This document shows positions 43,490-52,642 of a stretch of 64,000 bases of DNA, piece after piece. The notes under the pieces are model-generated. The model searched no databases. It had not been told where the DNA came from and saw only the letters and a list, made by a program, of their open reading frames with translations. Every line of letters starts with the position of its first letter. The stretch's first letter is position 1. Both the position numbers and the translations under genes were made by a program. The stretch is from CAVTJL01 sp963752325 (GTDB taxonomy: Bacteria > Pseudomonadota > Alphaproteobacteria > Geminicoccales > Geminicoccaceae), in contig CAVVXU010000005.1 in the NCBI GenBank assembly GCA_963752325.1, positions 1,364,001-1,428,000 of the forward strand, written 5' to 3'.

Positions 43490-44797
43490 ATGACAACAGC
43501 GCCCGCCACCGGTTTCTCGCTGCCCCGGGATCACCCGCTGCGGCTCGAGCTCAACGACGAGGTGCACGCCCGGCCGCCGGAGTCGCTGACGGCACCGCTG
43601 CGCATCTCCTATGTGGCGCTGCTGAGCGCCGGCGCGGCGCGGGAGGAAGGCTGGGCACATGTCGTGGCGCTGGCCAAGCGCTATGGCGTTGCCGGCCCCG
43701 CTCCGGGCGCCAATCACTTCAGCAGCGACCTCGGCGCATTCCGGCTCAAATGGGAGCGCCACACCGAGTTCACGCACTACGAGCTTATCGTTGGGGGCGC
43801 CGCCGATCCCTTCGCCGACCCGGCGCTCGCTGCCGCCCCGGCCGACTGGCTGGCGGGTCTGCCGGGCGAGGTGATGGCGGCAACGCATGTCGCTCTCATG
43901 GCCACCGAGGATGACGCCCCGGACTATGACGGCATCGCCCGACGCCTGTTCGCCGGTAACGTGCTGATCGGCGCCGCAATCGGCAACGGTGCGGCGATCG
44001 CCCTGACCGATCTTCGCCTCCATGCCGATGGCTTCGGACGGCTCCTGGTGCTCAATCGGCGGATGGCGGGGCGCCAGGCCGGCCGGATGGTCCAGCGGCT
44101 CCTGGAGATCGACACCTATCGCGTCATGGCGCTGCTGGCGCTGCCGCTGGCGCGCGAGGTGGCGCCGTTCCTCGACCGGTGCGAGCGTGAGCTGGCCCTG
44201 ATCACCACCGCGCTGGCGAGTGCCAAAGAGCAGGACGAGCCCGTCCTGCTCGACCGCCTGACGCGGCTCCAGGCCGCAATCGAGAGCCGGCACGCCGACA
44301 GCAATTACCGCTTTAGTGCTGCCGCCGCCTATGACGAGCTGGTGCAGCGACGCATCGTCGAGCTGCGCGAAGAGCGCATCCGGGGCCTGCAGACCATCCG
44401 CGAGTTCACCGAGCGCCGTCTCGGCCCGGCGATGCAGACCTGCAGGGCGGTTGCCGCGCGTCAGGAATCGCTGTCCCAGCGAATGACGCGCGCGACCCAG
44501 CTGCTCTCCACCCGGGTCGACGTCGCTCGCGAGGGGCAGACCCAGGCGGTGCTGGAATTGATGAACCGGCGCGCGCGCCTCCAGCTGCGGCTGCAGGAAA
44601 CGGTCGAGGGCCTCTCCGTCGCCGCCGTCACCTACTATGTCGTCGGGCTTATCGGCTATGCCGCCAAGGGCCTGAAGGCGGCCGGCGTCAAGCTCGAGCC
44701 CGACCTGATCGCGGGCGTCAGCATTCCGCTGGTGGCGATCCTCGTGGCACTCGGCGTGCGCAAGATCCGCAAGAGCGTAACCCGACACGTCACGTGA
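43490..44797 (+). CDS. DUF3422 family membrane protein
   Basis: A 435-residue protein matching DUF3422. The N-terminal HPLRLELNDEVHARPPESL and WERHTEFTHYELIV are its hallmark. The centre is a long alpha-helical, probably coiled-coil region, and the C-terminus has two transmembrane segments (VAAVTYYVVGLIGYAAKG and LIAGVSIPLVAILVALGV) with a basic end. It looks like an inner-membrane protein with a large cytoplasmic part. The biochemical role is unknown. It is flanked by crtI (divergent, possibly sharing regulation) and bchO (convergent, five bases apart). Confidence 0.88.
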   Translation: MTTAPATGFSLPRDHPLRLELNDEVHARPPESLTAPLRISYVALLSAGAAREEGWAHVVALAKRYGVAGPAPGANHFSSDLGAFRLKWERHTEFTHYELIVGGAADPFADPALAAAPADWLAGLPGEVMAATHVALMATEDDAPDYDGIARRLFAGNVLIGAAIGNGAAIALTDLRLHADGFGRLLVLNRRMAGRQAGRMVQRLLEIDTYRVMALLALPLAREVAPFLDRCERELALITTALASAKEQDEPVLLDRLTRLQAAIESRHADSNYRFSAAAAYDELVQRRIVELREERIRGLQTIREFTERRLGPAMQTCRAVAARQESLSQRMTRATQLLSTRVDVAREGQTQAVLELMNRRARLQLRLQETVEGLSVAAVTYYVVGLIGYAAKGLKAAGVKLEPDLIAGVSIPLVAILVALGVRKIRKSVTRHVT

Positions 44798-44802
44798 CAC
44801 CA

Positions 44803-45699
44803 TCACGCCGCCGCCGCCGGCATCAGCGCGAGCGAGCGCGCGACGCCGACGATGAGCTCGGCGACCTGCTCGGGCTCCTCCTCGTGGGCGAGATGGCCGA
44901 GGCCCGGCAGCGGCATGAGCGTGGCTGTCGGCAGGATACGGCGCACCCGACCGGCGTGCGCCGGCCGGACCATGCGATCGTTCGTCCCGACGACGAGGTG
45001 CAGAGGCGGCCGCAGCCGCGGCAGCTCACGCACGAGCGGGTCGAGGTCCCAGCTCGCCATCATGCCGAGCGCCGCCTTGACATGACGCGGATTGCGCGCG
45101 AGCCGGCCATAGAGATCGAGCGCCTCCGGATCGACGCGCGAGCCGGTATCGCCCAGCATGCGTCGGACCACCGCCGGGTCGGCTGCACGTCGCGCGAAGA
45201 GCCGCGGCATGAAGGAGGTCGTGTGGAGCAACCTCGCGAGCGGCGCGAAGAGCTGGCCGGCGAGCCCGCTCAGCGGCAGGAGCGCGCCGTTGAGGCTGAT
45301 CACGGCCCGAGGCGAGATCCGTCCGTCGAGGCACATGCGGATCAGGACCGCGGCACCCGCCGAATGCCCTACGACGAGCGCTGGGCGGACAGCCAGGGCC
45401 TCGAGAAGCGCGCTCAAGGCGCTGGCCATGTAGGGCAGCGACAGGCGCTGCCCGCGTGGCATCGGCGTGAAGCCGTGGCCCGGCATGTCAGGGGCCACCA
45501 CCTCGAAATGATCTCCCAGCAGTGGGACCAACCCTCGCCAGGAATGAGTAGCGGCGCCCGTGCCGTGAACGAGCAAGAGCGTCGGCCCGCTGCCCGTCCG
45601 CTGCACATGCCAGCGGAGGCCGCCGGCCTCCACGAAGCTGCTCGCCGCACGGTTCGGCCAGTCCCGGCCCTCGCGCTCCCAGAGCGGCGGCTCGCTCAT
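44803..45699 (-). CDS. bchO: Alpha/beta hydrolase BchO, magnesium-chelatase accessory protein
   Basis: BchO is an alpha/beta-hydrolase regularly encoded after bchI-bchD; its exact function in bacteriochlorophyll synthesis is not settled. Motifs are LLLVHGTGAATHSWRGL (oxyanion region), VAPDMPGHGFT, the nucleophile elbow VVGHSAGAAV and a late histidine in GLGHLAHEEEP. Length is 298 residues. ATG 45699 overlaps the bchD stop in ATGA. Confidence 0.94.
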   Translation of the reverse strand: MSEPPLWEREGRDWPNRAASSFVEAGGLRWHVQRTGSGPTLLLVHGTGAATHSWRGLVPLLGDHFEVVAPDMPGHGFTPMPRGQRLSLPYMASALSALLEALAVRPALVVGHSAGAAVLIRMCLDGRISPRAVISLNGALLPLSGLAGQLFAPLARLLHTTSFMPRLFARRAADPAVVRRMLGDTGSRVDPEALDLYGRLARNPRHVKAALGMMASWDLDPLVRELPRLRPPLHLVVGTNDRMVRPAHAGRVRRILPTATLMPLPGLGHLAHEEEPEQVAELIVGVARSLALMPAAAA

Positions 45700-47483
45700 C
45701 CTGGGCCGGGGCTCCGGGAGTCCGCAGTCGTCGCGGCCCTGCGCACGGCCTGCGAGAGCGCTGCGGCGTCGGCATGGGGCAAGGGCAGGTAGCGGGCACC
45801 CATTTGCGCCGCGAGGCGCCCGGCCTGGGGCTGGGCCCTGGGCGCCGTATCGATCAGGAGCGCGCTCACGCCCGCCACGCGCACCTGCGTCGCCACCGCT
45901 AACGCCTCCTCCTCGGCGCGGGGACGTGCCGAGGTGCCGTCGCGCGCGATATTGGCGCGCCCGTCCGTGAGCACAACGAGAACCGGCGTGTCGCCGCTCC
46001 GCTGGACCAGGTCGGCCAGCATCAGAGCCGCGTGGATGCCGGCCGCGAGCGGTGTGCCGCCGCCGCCGGGCAGTCCCGCGAGGCTGCGCTTGGCGCGCAC
46101 GAGGGAGCGCGTCGGCGGCAGCAGCAGCTCGGCCCCCTGCCCGCGAAAGGCGATCAACGCCACCCGGTCGCGGCGGACATAGCACTCGGCGAGCAGCAGC
46201 TCGACGGCGCCCTTGGCCTCGGCCAATCGGTGCAGCGCCGCCGAGCCCGAGGCGTCGACGGCGAAGATCATGGTCGTCCGGCGGTGCTGCTTCAGACGTG
46301 TGATGCGGAAGTCGTCCTGCCGCACCTCGACCCGGGGGGGCGCGTCGGACCGCATGCTGCGGCGCAATGTTTGCCAGGGTGCCGCAGCACGCAGCGTCTC
46401 GATCAGGTTGAGACGATGGCCGCCCCTCGGCAGGCCACGACGCACCCCGGACGGCCGTCCACGGCGCAGCGCCTGCTGCATGGCGCCTGCCCGTCCCGTC
46501 GACCGCGCGCGGCCCGCCGATCCACCGCCCAGCTGCAACCCGTCGAGAAGGCCTTGGGGCAAGGCCGCTTGCGCAGCCGCCACCACCAGGTCCTCGAGCG
46601 TCTGATCGGTACGGTCCGACTCCCCGGCAGCTTCTTCCTGGTCCCGATCCTCCTGACGATCGGGAGGCCCTTCCGGGACGTCCTCCTCGGGCGCGGGAAG
46701 CCTCGTGGCGCGCGGCGCCAGCACCAGCCGTCCGGCGATCGCGACATCGGCCTCGCCGACCTCGTCGCGCCCGGCCAGCGCTGCGGCCGCGCGGGCCACC
46801 GCCAGGGCCAGCAGAGAGGCCCGCAGCGACGGGATGCCGAGCACCAGCGCCGCTGCGCACAGGGCCTCCAGAACCTCGTCGCTCGCGGTGACGGTCGCCA
46901 AGCGGGCGCGAGCCATCTCGACCGCCGAGGCGTCACCTGCGGCATCGCCCGCGTCGCGAATCCCGACCCGGCCGAGATCGAGCTGGAACGCCAGCCGGTC
47001 GAGGAGCGCCGCGGGCGGCCGCTCGTCGGCGGCGATGCCTTCGTCCAGCGCGACCACGCCGATCCGGCTGAGCTCCCGCCGGGCCAACCCATCGCGCTCG
47101 AGGCGGACCTCGCCCAGATCGAGCGCGGCGCCGATCTGGGCCGCTGTCGCAGATGCCAAGCGCTCCGCCATCGCCAGCATCACGACCCCGCCATCGGCGG
47201 CAGCGAGGATTCCGCGCTCGGCTACCGGTCGACCGGCGCGCAGCGTCGCGGCGAGATCGAGCCCGCCCAGAAGACGGTCCTCGCCAACATGGAGAGGGAT
47301 GCGGCGGACCGGGGCGCCGGCCGGCAACAACGCCCGCAGCAGCTCCAGCCACCGCTCGCGTACCGGGCCAGCCAGCGCCCGGAGCGCCACGCCACCCATC
47401 GCCGCGGGATCAATCGCGAAGAGTGCCGCGGCCAAGGCTGCATCGGGCCAGGCGGAGGGCTCGTCGGGGCCACCGTCGCTCAC
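45696..47483 (-). CDS. bchD: Magnesium chelatase subunit D
   Basis: AAA+/von Willebrand factor A subunit of Mg-protoporphyrin chelatase. The N-terminal AAA-like half (ADGGVVMLAMAERL) lacks a P-loop, as usual. A proline/acid-rich linker follows (LPAPEEDVPEGPPD, then EDRDQEEAAGES). The C-terminal integrin I domain has the MIDAS motif FAVDASGSAAL and LPGGGGTPLAAG. Length is 595 residues from GTG 47483, which overlaps the bchI stop in GTGA. Intact. Confidence 0.96.
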   Translation of the reverse strand: MSDGGPDEPSAWPDAALAAALFAIDPAAMGGVALRALAGPVRERWLELLRALLPAGAPVRRIPLHVGEDRLLGGLDLAATLRAGRPVAERGILAAADGGVVMLAMAERLASATAAQIGAALDLGEVRLERDGLARRELSRIGVVALDEGIAADERPPAALLDRLAFQLDLGRVGIRDAGDAAGDASAVEMARARLATVTASDEVLEALCAAALVLGIPSLRASLLALAVARAAAALAGRDEVGEADVAIAGRLVLAPRATRLPAPEEDVPEGPPDRQEDRDQEEAAGESDRTDQTLEDLVVAAAQAALPQGLLDGLQLGGGSAGRARSTGRAGAMQQALRRGRPSGVRRGLPRGGHRLNLIETLRAAAPWQTLRRSMRSDAPPRVEVRQDDFRITRLKQHRRTTMIFAVDASGSAALHRLAEAKGAVELLLAECYVRRDRVALIAFRGQGAELLLPPTRSLVRAKRSLAGLPGGGGTPLAAGIHAALMLADLVQRSGDTPVLVVLTDGRANIARDGTSARPRAEEEALAVATQVRVAGVSALLIDTAPRAQPQAGRLAAQMGARYLPLPHADAAALSQAVRRAATTADSRSPGPG

Positions 47484-48496
47484 GCGCGGAGATGCTCCTC
47501 GAGCGCGCGCTCGACCCGCACGGTGGCGCTGGAATCGTCGAGTGGATTGCGCCGCAGGCGATGGCGGAGCGCTGCCGGTGCCACCTGGCGCAAGTGGGCG
47601 ACGCCGACCTCTGCGTCGCCTTCCAGGCTCGCAACAGCCCGGGCGGCCCGGATCAGGGTGAGCTCGCCGCGCAGGCCGTCGGTGCCGAGGCCGATGCAGA
47701 GCTCCGCTGCCCGCATCAATGCCGCATCCGAAACCTCGACGTCGGCCAGGCGTTGGCGCGCCTTCAGGATGCGGCGGCGCAGCCGGTCGGCCGAGGGCCG
47801 CCATTTGGCGGCAAACCCGGCGGGGTCGCGCTCGAATGCGTCCCGCCGCCTGACCACCTCGACCCGGGTCGGGAGGTCGTCCGGAGTCCGGACCTCGACC
47901 GAGAGTCCGAAGCGGTCGAGGAGCTGCGGGCGCAGCTCGCCCTCCTCGGGATTGCCGCTGCCGATGAGCACGAAGCGCGCCGGGTGGCGGATGCTGAGCC
48001 CCTCGCGCTCCACCACGTTCTCGCCGGATGCCGCAACGTCGAGCAGTAGATCGACGAGGTGATCCTCGAGCAGGTTGACCTCGTCGATATAGAGAAAGCC
48101 ACGATGGGCGCGGGCGAGAAGCCCCGGCTCGAAGGCCTTCTCCCCCTGGGTCAGCGCCCGCTCCAGGTCGAGCGCTCCCACCACCCGATCCTCGGTCGCG
48201 CCCAACGGCAGGTCAACCACCGGCACAGGCACGCGTTGGCTCTTGAGTGTGGTCCGCGCCTTGCAGTCCGCGCAAAGAGCACCATTGGCGCCTGGATCGC
48301 AATTGTAGCGGCAGCCGACGACCGCGCGCATCGGCGGCAGCAGGCCGGCCAGCGCCCTGACCGCGGTCGACTTCCCGGTGCCCCGATCACCGAACACGAG
48401 GACGCCGCCGAGGCTGGGATCGATCGCCGCGATCAGGAGAGCCTGCTTCATCTCCTCCTGAGCGACGATCGCCGGGAACGGATAGACACTTGCCAT
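47480..48496 (-). CDS. bchI: Magnesium chelatase ATPase subunit I
   Basis: AAA+ motor subunit of Mg chelatase, 338 residues. The sequence starts ASVYPFPAIVAQEEMKQALL. Walker A is VFGDRGTGKSTAVRAL near residue 35, Walker B is GFLYIDEVNLLEDHLVD, and the sensor region reads VLIGSGNPEEGELRPQLLDRFGL. ATG 48496 lies 12 bases after the hemA stop. Intact and translationally linked to bchD. Confidence 0.98.
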   Translation of the reverse strand: MASVYPFPAIVAQEEMKQALLIAAIDPSLGGVLVFGDRGTGKSTAVRALAGLLPPMRAVVGCRYNCDPGANGALCADCKARTTLKSQRVPVPVVDLPLGATEDRVVGALDLERALTQGEKAFEPGLLARAHRGFLYIDEVNLLEDHLVDLLLDVAASGENVVEREGLSIRHPARFVLIGSGNPEEGELRPQLLDRFGLSVEVRTPDDLPTRVEVVRRRDAFERDPAGFAAKWRPSADRLRRRILKARQRLADVEVSDAALMRAAELCIGLGTDGLRGELTLIRAARAVASLEGDAEVGVAHLRQVAPAALRHRLRRNPLDDSSATVRVERALEEHLRA

Positions 48497-48508
48497 CCTC
48501 CGGCGCGC

Positions 48509-49720
48509 TCAGGCCGCGCGCTGCAGCTCGAGCTCCGACCACATGGCGCCGAGCGCGCCGATCAGGTGGTCGATGTCGGCATCACTGTGAACGGGCGAGG
48601 GCGTGATGCGCAGCCGCTCGGTGCCGCGCGGCACGGTCGGGTAGTTGATCGGCTGCACGTAGATGCCGTGGTGCTCGAGCAGACGGTCGCAGATCTCCTT
48701 GCAGCGCACCGGGCAGCCGACCATCACCGGCACGATGTGGCTGGGATTGGCGTAGTGGGGCACGCCGATCGCATCGAGGCCGCGGCGCACTCTGGCGACG
48801 CGATCCTTGTGCCGCTCGCGCTCGGCCGAGCTGGCCTTGAGGTGCCGGATGCTGGCGAGCGCGCCGGCGGCGACCGAGGGCGGGAGCGAGGTCGTGAAGA
48901 TGAAGGCGGAGGCGAAGCTGCGGACGAAGTCGCAAAGCGCGGCGGAGCCGGCGATGTAGCCGCCCAGCACCCCGAAGGCCTTGGCGAGCGTGCCCTCGAT
49001 CACCGTCAGCCGCCGGCTTACCCCATCGCGCTCGGAGATGCCGCCGCCGCGCGGGCCATAGAGGCCGACCGCATGGACCTCGTCGAGATAGGTCATGGCG
49101 CCATGCCGCTCCGCCACGTCGCAGAGCTCGGCGATGGGGCTGATGTCGCCATCCATCGAATAGACGGACTCGAACGCCACCAGCTTCGGCCGGCCCGGCT
49201 CGATCTGGGCCAGCCGGCGGTCGAGGTCCCGGGGATCGTTGTGCGCAAAAATCTGCTTCTCGGCGCGCGAGTGGCGGATGCCCTCGATCATCGAGGCGTG
49301 GTTCTTGGCGTCCGAGAGCACCACGCAGCCGGGAAGGCTTGCGGCGAGGGTCGACAGGGTCGCCAGATTGGAGACGTAGCCCGAGGTGAACACCAGCGCC
49401 GCTTCGGTGCCGTGGAGGTCGGCGAGCTCGCGCTCGAGCAGCACGACATAGTGGTTGGTGCCGGAGATGTTGCGGGTGCCGCCGGCGCCTGCGCCGCACC
49501 GCTCCAGGGCCTCGTGCATGGCCTGGACCACGACCGGGTGCTGGCCCATGCCGAGATAGTCGTTGGAGCACCAGACGGTGACCTCACCTCGACCCTTGCC
49601 GTGGTGGTGCGTGGCCCGTGGAAAGGCGCCGGCGCGACGCTCGAGATCGGCGAAGACGCGGTAGCGCCCCTCGCGGCGCAGGCCGTCGAGCTGGGTGCGG
49701 AAGAACGCCTCGTAATTCAT
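48509..49720 (-). CDS. hemA: 5-aminolevulinate synthase
   Basis: Pyridoxal-phosphate enzyme condensing glycine and succinyl-CoA (C4 pathway) to start tetrapyrrole synthesis. The sequence starts MNYEAFFRTQLDGLRREGRY at ATG 49720. Family segments are VWCSNDYLGMGQHPVV, GAGAGGTRNISGTNHYVVLLE, the cofactor lysine in EGTLAKAFGVLGGYIAGS, and YVQPINYPTVPRGTERLR. Length is 403 residues. Its place inside the bch run suggests a copy dedicated to bacteriochlorophyll supply; another hemA elsewhere cannot be judged. Confidence 0.97.
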   Translation of the reverse strand: MNYEAFFRTQLDGLRREGRYRVFADLERRAGAFPRATHHHGKGRGEVTVWCSNDYLGMGQHPVVVQAMHEALERCGAGAGGTRNISGTNHYVVLLERELADLHGTEAALVFTSGYVSNLATLSTLAASLPGCVVLSDAKNHASMIEGIRHSRAEKQIFAHNDPRDLDRRLAQIEPGRPKLVAFESVYSMDGDISPIAELCDVAERHGAMTYLDEVHAVGLYGPRGGGISERDGVSRRLTVIEGTLAKAFGVLGGYIAGSAALCDFVRSFASAFIFTTSLPPSVAAGALASIRHLKASSAERERHKDRVARVRRGLDAIGVPHYANPSHIVPVMVGCPVRCKEICDRLLEHHGIYVQPINYPTVPRGTERLRITPSPVHSDADIDHLIGALGAMWSELELQRAA

Positions 49721-49774
49721 GATCGCCTCCGGACTCGTCGTCTTCTCTGTGGGCGCTCGATGGCCAGCCATAAG

Positions 49775-50798
49775 CTAGGCCACCTCGGCAATCGCGGCGC
49801 GAAGAGGCTCGGGCCGGGCGCTGGTCGACGCCGTGCAGGCCTCGAAGGCGGCGCGCAGCCCGGCCTCGTCGACCCGGCGCCCGATCGCCACCACACGCGG
49901 CTCCTCGCTGGCACCGGCGGCAAAGGCCGCCATGCTCGAGCGGCCGCCGGCAACATCGAAATGGATCCACCCGGCACCCGAGCGAGCGATCCCCTTGATC
50001 CGCTCGATCTCACCGAAGGCGCCCCCTGCGATCGCCTCGAGCAGCCTGCGCAGGCCTTCCGTATCGCATGCCCCGCCGAGACGGGCGCTCCAGGAACTCA
50101 AGGCCGAGAGCGTGATCGCCATGGTGACCGGCGGCATGCCCCACATGCGCGTCGTGCTCCGCATCGGGGAGATCGCGAGAGTCGGCCGCCAGCATGGTCG
50201 GTCTCCTCGCCGGCACACCCGCGAGCGCAGCGGCATCGACGACGCCGTACGTGGCCGGCACGATGGGCGCCGTCGGGTTGAGGGCGCGGAGGGTATCCTC
50301 CACCATCTGCAGCTCGGCCGGCGAAGCGAGATCGGCCTTGTTGACGATCAGCATCGAGGCGAGGCTGGCCTGCGCCTCGAAATGCTCACGCATCCGCGCA
50401 CAGTCAGCGAGGAAGCTGGCGGCGTCGATCACGGTCAGCACCCGGAGGCTCCGGACCAGCGGCCTCAGCGTAGGCTGATCGAGCACCGTCAGGAGTTCCG
50501 CGACGTTGGCGACACCGCTGGGCTCGATCAGCAGCCGCTGCGGCGCGAAGCGGGCAACCGTGTCCTGGATCTGGCGCGCCAGATCCTTGCGCAGGGAGCA
50601 GCAGATGCATCCGTTGGGCAGCTCGACCACATCGGCACCCCGGCCACTCAGCAGCGAGCCGTCGATACCCAGAGCACCGAAGTCGTTGACCAGCACCATC
50701 GTCCTGACGGACGGATCGGCCTCGCGCAGGGTCCGCCTCAGGAAGGTCGTCTTGCCGGCGCCGAGAAAGCCCGCGACGACCTCGACCTCGAAGGGCCG
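49775..50798 (-). CDS. COG0523/CobW-family metal-chaperone GTPase, in frame with PuhE (frameshifted)
   Basis: G3E GTPase of the COG0523 group, proteins that insert or supply metals. The sequence has the P-loop VVAGFLGAGKTTFLRR, the metal-binding NGCICCSLRKDLARQ (CxCC), the switch region LLIEPSGVANVAEL, and the guanine-specificity motif IVNKADL. A histidine-rich stretch (EHDAHVGHAAGHHGDHA) lies near 50110-50165. A frame break near 50100 is followed by the CobW C-terminal domain (GEIERIKGIARSGAGWIHFDVAGG) to the stop at 49775. There is no stop and no obvious start between PuhE and this domain: the frame is continuous from 51563. Confidence 0.85.
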
Positions 50799-51563
50799 CG
50801 TCGCAGCGCGGGAGTGGAGGCTCCAGCTCCAGAGAGCTGCCGACGGCAGCGGCAGGACGAGGAACCAGTGCTCGAGGATGGCGAGCGTCATGAGCGTCGC
50901 GAGGAAGGTGTAGGCGGCGACATTGAACTCGCTGGTCCCGGGGGCGAGCGCGCGCTGTACCAGCACCACCGTGAAGACGGTCGAGATGGTGACGGAGAAG
51001 GGGAACAGCAGGTTCATCGGCTTCTTCGTCAGGAAGCTCCTGAGGAAGCCCAGGTGCGCGGGCAGGAACTCCTCGTTCAGGTTGCGCACGCCCAGGAAGA
51101 CATTGAGCTTGGCGCTCTGATGCATCCACCAGAGCACCATGAAGGTCCAGGTGCCGACCTGGTTCGGGCCTTCCCAGGTGAGCGCCACGATCGCCAGCGC
51201 GCCGGCGATGATCCCCAACTCGTGATAGAGGCTGGTCTGGATGGCATGGACGAAGTGGCGCCAGCCGGAGCAGCCTTCGGGGCAAGACTGGGTGCGTGGG
51301 CCCGTGACGAAGCCCATGTAGAAGCTGATCTCCTGCCATCCCCAGGCAAGCAGCCCGAACGTGAAGGCCTTGTAGGCACCCGACACCGTGCTGTCGGTGC
51401 TGGTCCAGGCAAGCCCATAGAGGGACAGGGCCAGGAGTGCCGTGGCTCCCAGCATGCTCCAGCGGAAGGTCCGCACCGGCAGCCCGTCAAGATAGATGAT
51501 GACGCCCGTGCTGAACCACCAGACGAACAGGGCGTAGAGCACCGGAAGACCATATTCGAGCAC
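50799..51563 (-). CDS. puhE: Photosynthetic complex assembly protein PuhE
   Basis: Polytopic membrane protein (DUF3623 type) needed for normal reaction-centre/LH1 assembly and bacteriochlorophyll supply in Rhodobacter. The sequence starts LEYGLPVLYALFVWWFSTGVIIYLDGLP at GTG 51563, five or so bases from an upstream GGAG. Family segments are AWGWQEISFYMGFVTGPR, SLYHELGIIAGALAI, and LATLMTLAILEHWFLVLPLP. It has about seven hydrophobic segments over about 250 residues. The boundary given is where the COG0523 domain begins; no stop codon separates the two. Confidence 0.92.
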
Positions 51564-51579
51564 AGCGATCAGCTCCGCG

Positions 51580-52642
51580 CTACCAGGCCGGCGCCAGCCG
51601 GACTTGCCGGGGAAGCTCGTTCCGTTGGGTGGGCAGGAGGAAGAGCCGGGCAAAGGCGACAGCCGCAGCCGCGGCCAAGCCCGCGCTTCTTGACCTTGCC
51701 GACGATGCCGCCCCGCCGGTCCGCAGCCGCGATCGCCTCGGCGATCCGGCGCAGCCGCTCGAGCCCTGCGTGGAAGCTGGGGTGCTCCAGATCGAGGGTC
51801 AGCGGGAACACCTGCCGCGAGATCTCGGAAGTGATCCGGAACACGGTGAAGTCGTAATCCGTCGGATCGATCCCGATGGCCGCGTGGAACGCGGGCCTCG
51901 CATGGTCACGCACATACATGGTGGCAAATACCGCGAGCAAGAAAAAGCGCACCCAGAGCTTGTTGAGGCCGCTGAGCAAGCGCGGCTCGGCACGCATCAG
52001 CAGCGCGAAGGCTTCGCCGTGGCGGAACTCGTCGTTGCACCACTTCTCGAACCAACGGAAGATCGGGTGGAATCGCTTCTCGGGATGCTGCTCCAAAAGC
52101 CTATAGATCGTGATGTAGCGGGCATAGCCGATCTTCTCGGAGAGATAGGTAGCATAGAAGACGAACTTGGGCCGAAAGTATGTGTACTTCTTTGCACGTG
52201 TTAGAAAGCCGAGGTCGACACCAATGCCAAAGTCCTTGAGGGTGTCGTTGATAAAACCTGCATGACGGGATTCGTCGCGTGCCATCAGCGAGAAGAGCTG
52301 CTGGATGTCTTTATTCTTCACGCGCTTCTTGATCTCGGCGTACAGCACACAGCCAGAAAATTCCGCCGTTACAGAGCTGACCAGGAAATCAAAGAATTCC
52401 TTCTTCAGGTCGTCGGGCAGCTGGGCGATATCTGCCTGCCAAGCCTCGTCGCGCACGAAATGCCCCTTGTTGGGGTCACTCTTCATCTCGGCGATCAACG
52501 CGTCCCAGTCGGCACGCACCCGATCCACCTCGAGGCGGTCCATGGCCGCGAAGTCGGTCGTGTAGAAGCGCGGGCTGAGCACCGTATCCGCCTGTGCGAG
52601 TCGCGTGGTCTCGCTGGGCGTCTTGACCTGGGTCGCGGTCAT
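51580..52642 (-). CDS. acsF: Aerobic Mg-protoporphyrin IX monomethyl ester oxidative cyclase (frameshifted at C-terminus)
   Basis: Di-iron oxygen-dependent cyclase that forms the isocyclic ring E. The N-terminus is TQVKTPSETTRLAQADTVLSPRFYTTDF. The iron-ligand segments include VTAEFSGCVLYAEIKKR, MARDESRHAGFIND and CNDEFRHGEAFALLMR. The frame slips near 51680; in the next frame the usual tail (VAFARLFLLPTQRNELP, then RLAPAW) follows to TAG at 51580. Joined length is about 354 residues, typical. The uncorrected frame would instead end at 51569. An oxygen-requiring cyclase indicates pigment synthesis under oxic or microoxic conditions; no bchE is in the window. Confidence 0.95.

Noticed and set aside
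41918..44806. A 962-codon frame extending crtI upstream through the DUF3422 gene
   Set aside because: The upstream part is antisense to the well-supported DUF3422 gene, and CrtI homology begins only after ATG 43447.
46032..48062. Long open frames opposite bchD/bchI (and similarly 49833-51857, 59541-61691, 32617-33873)
   Set aside because: Antisense frames are common in G+C-rich coding DNA. These have low-complexity Arg/Ala/Gly/His composition and no recognisable domain.
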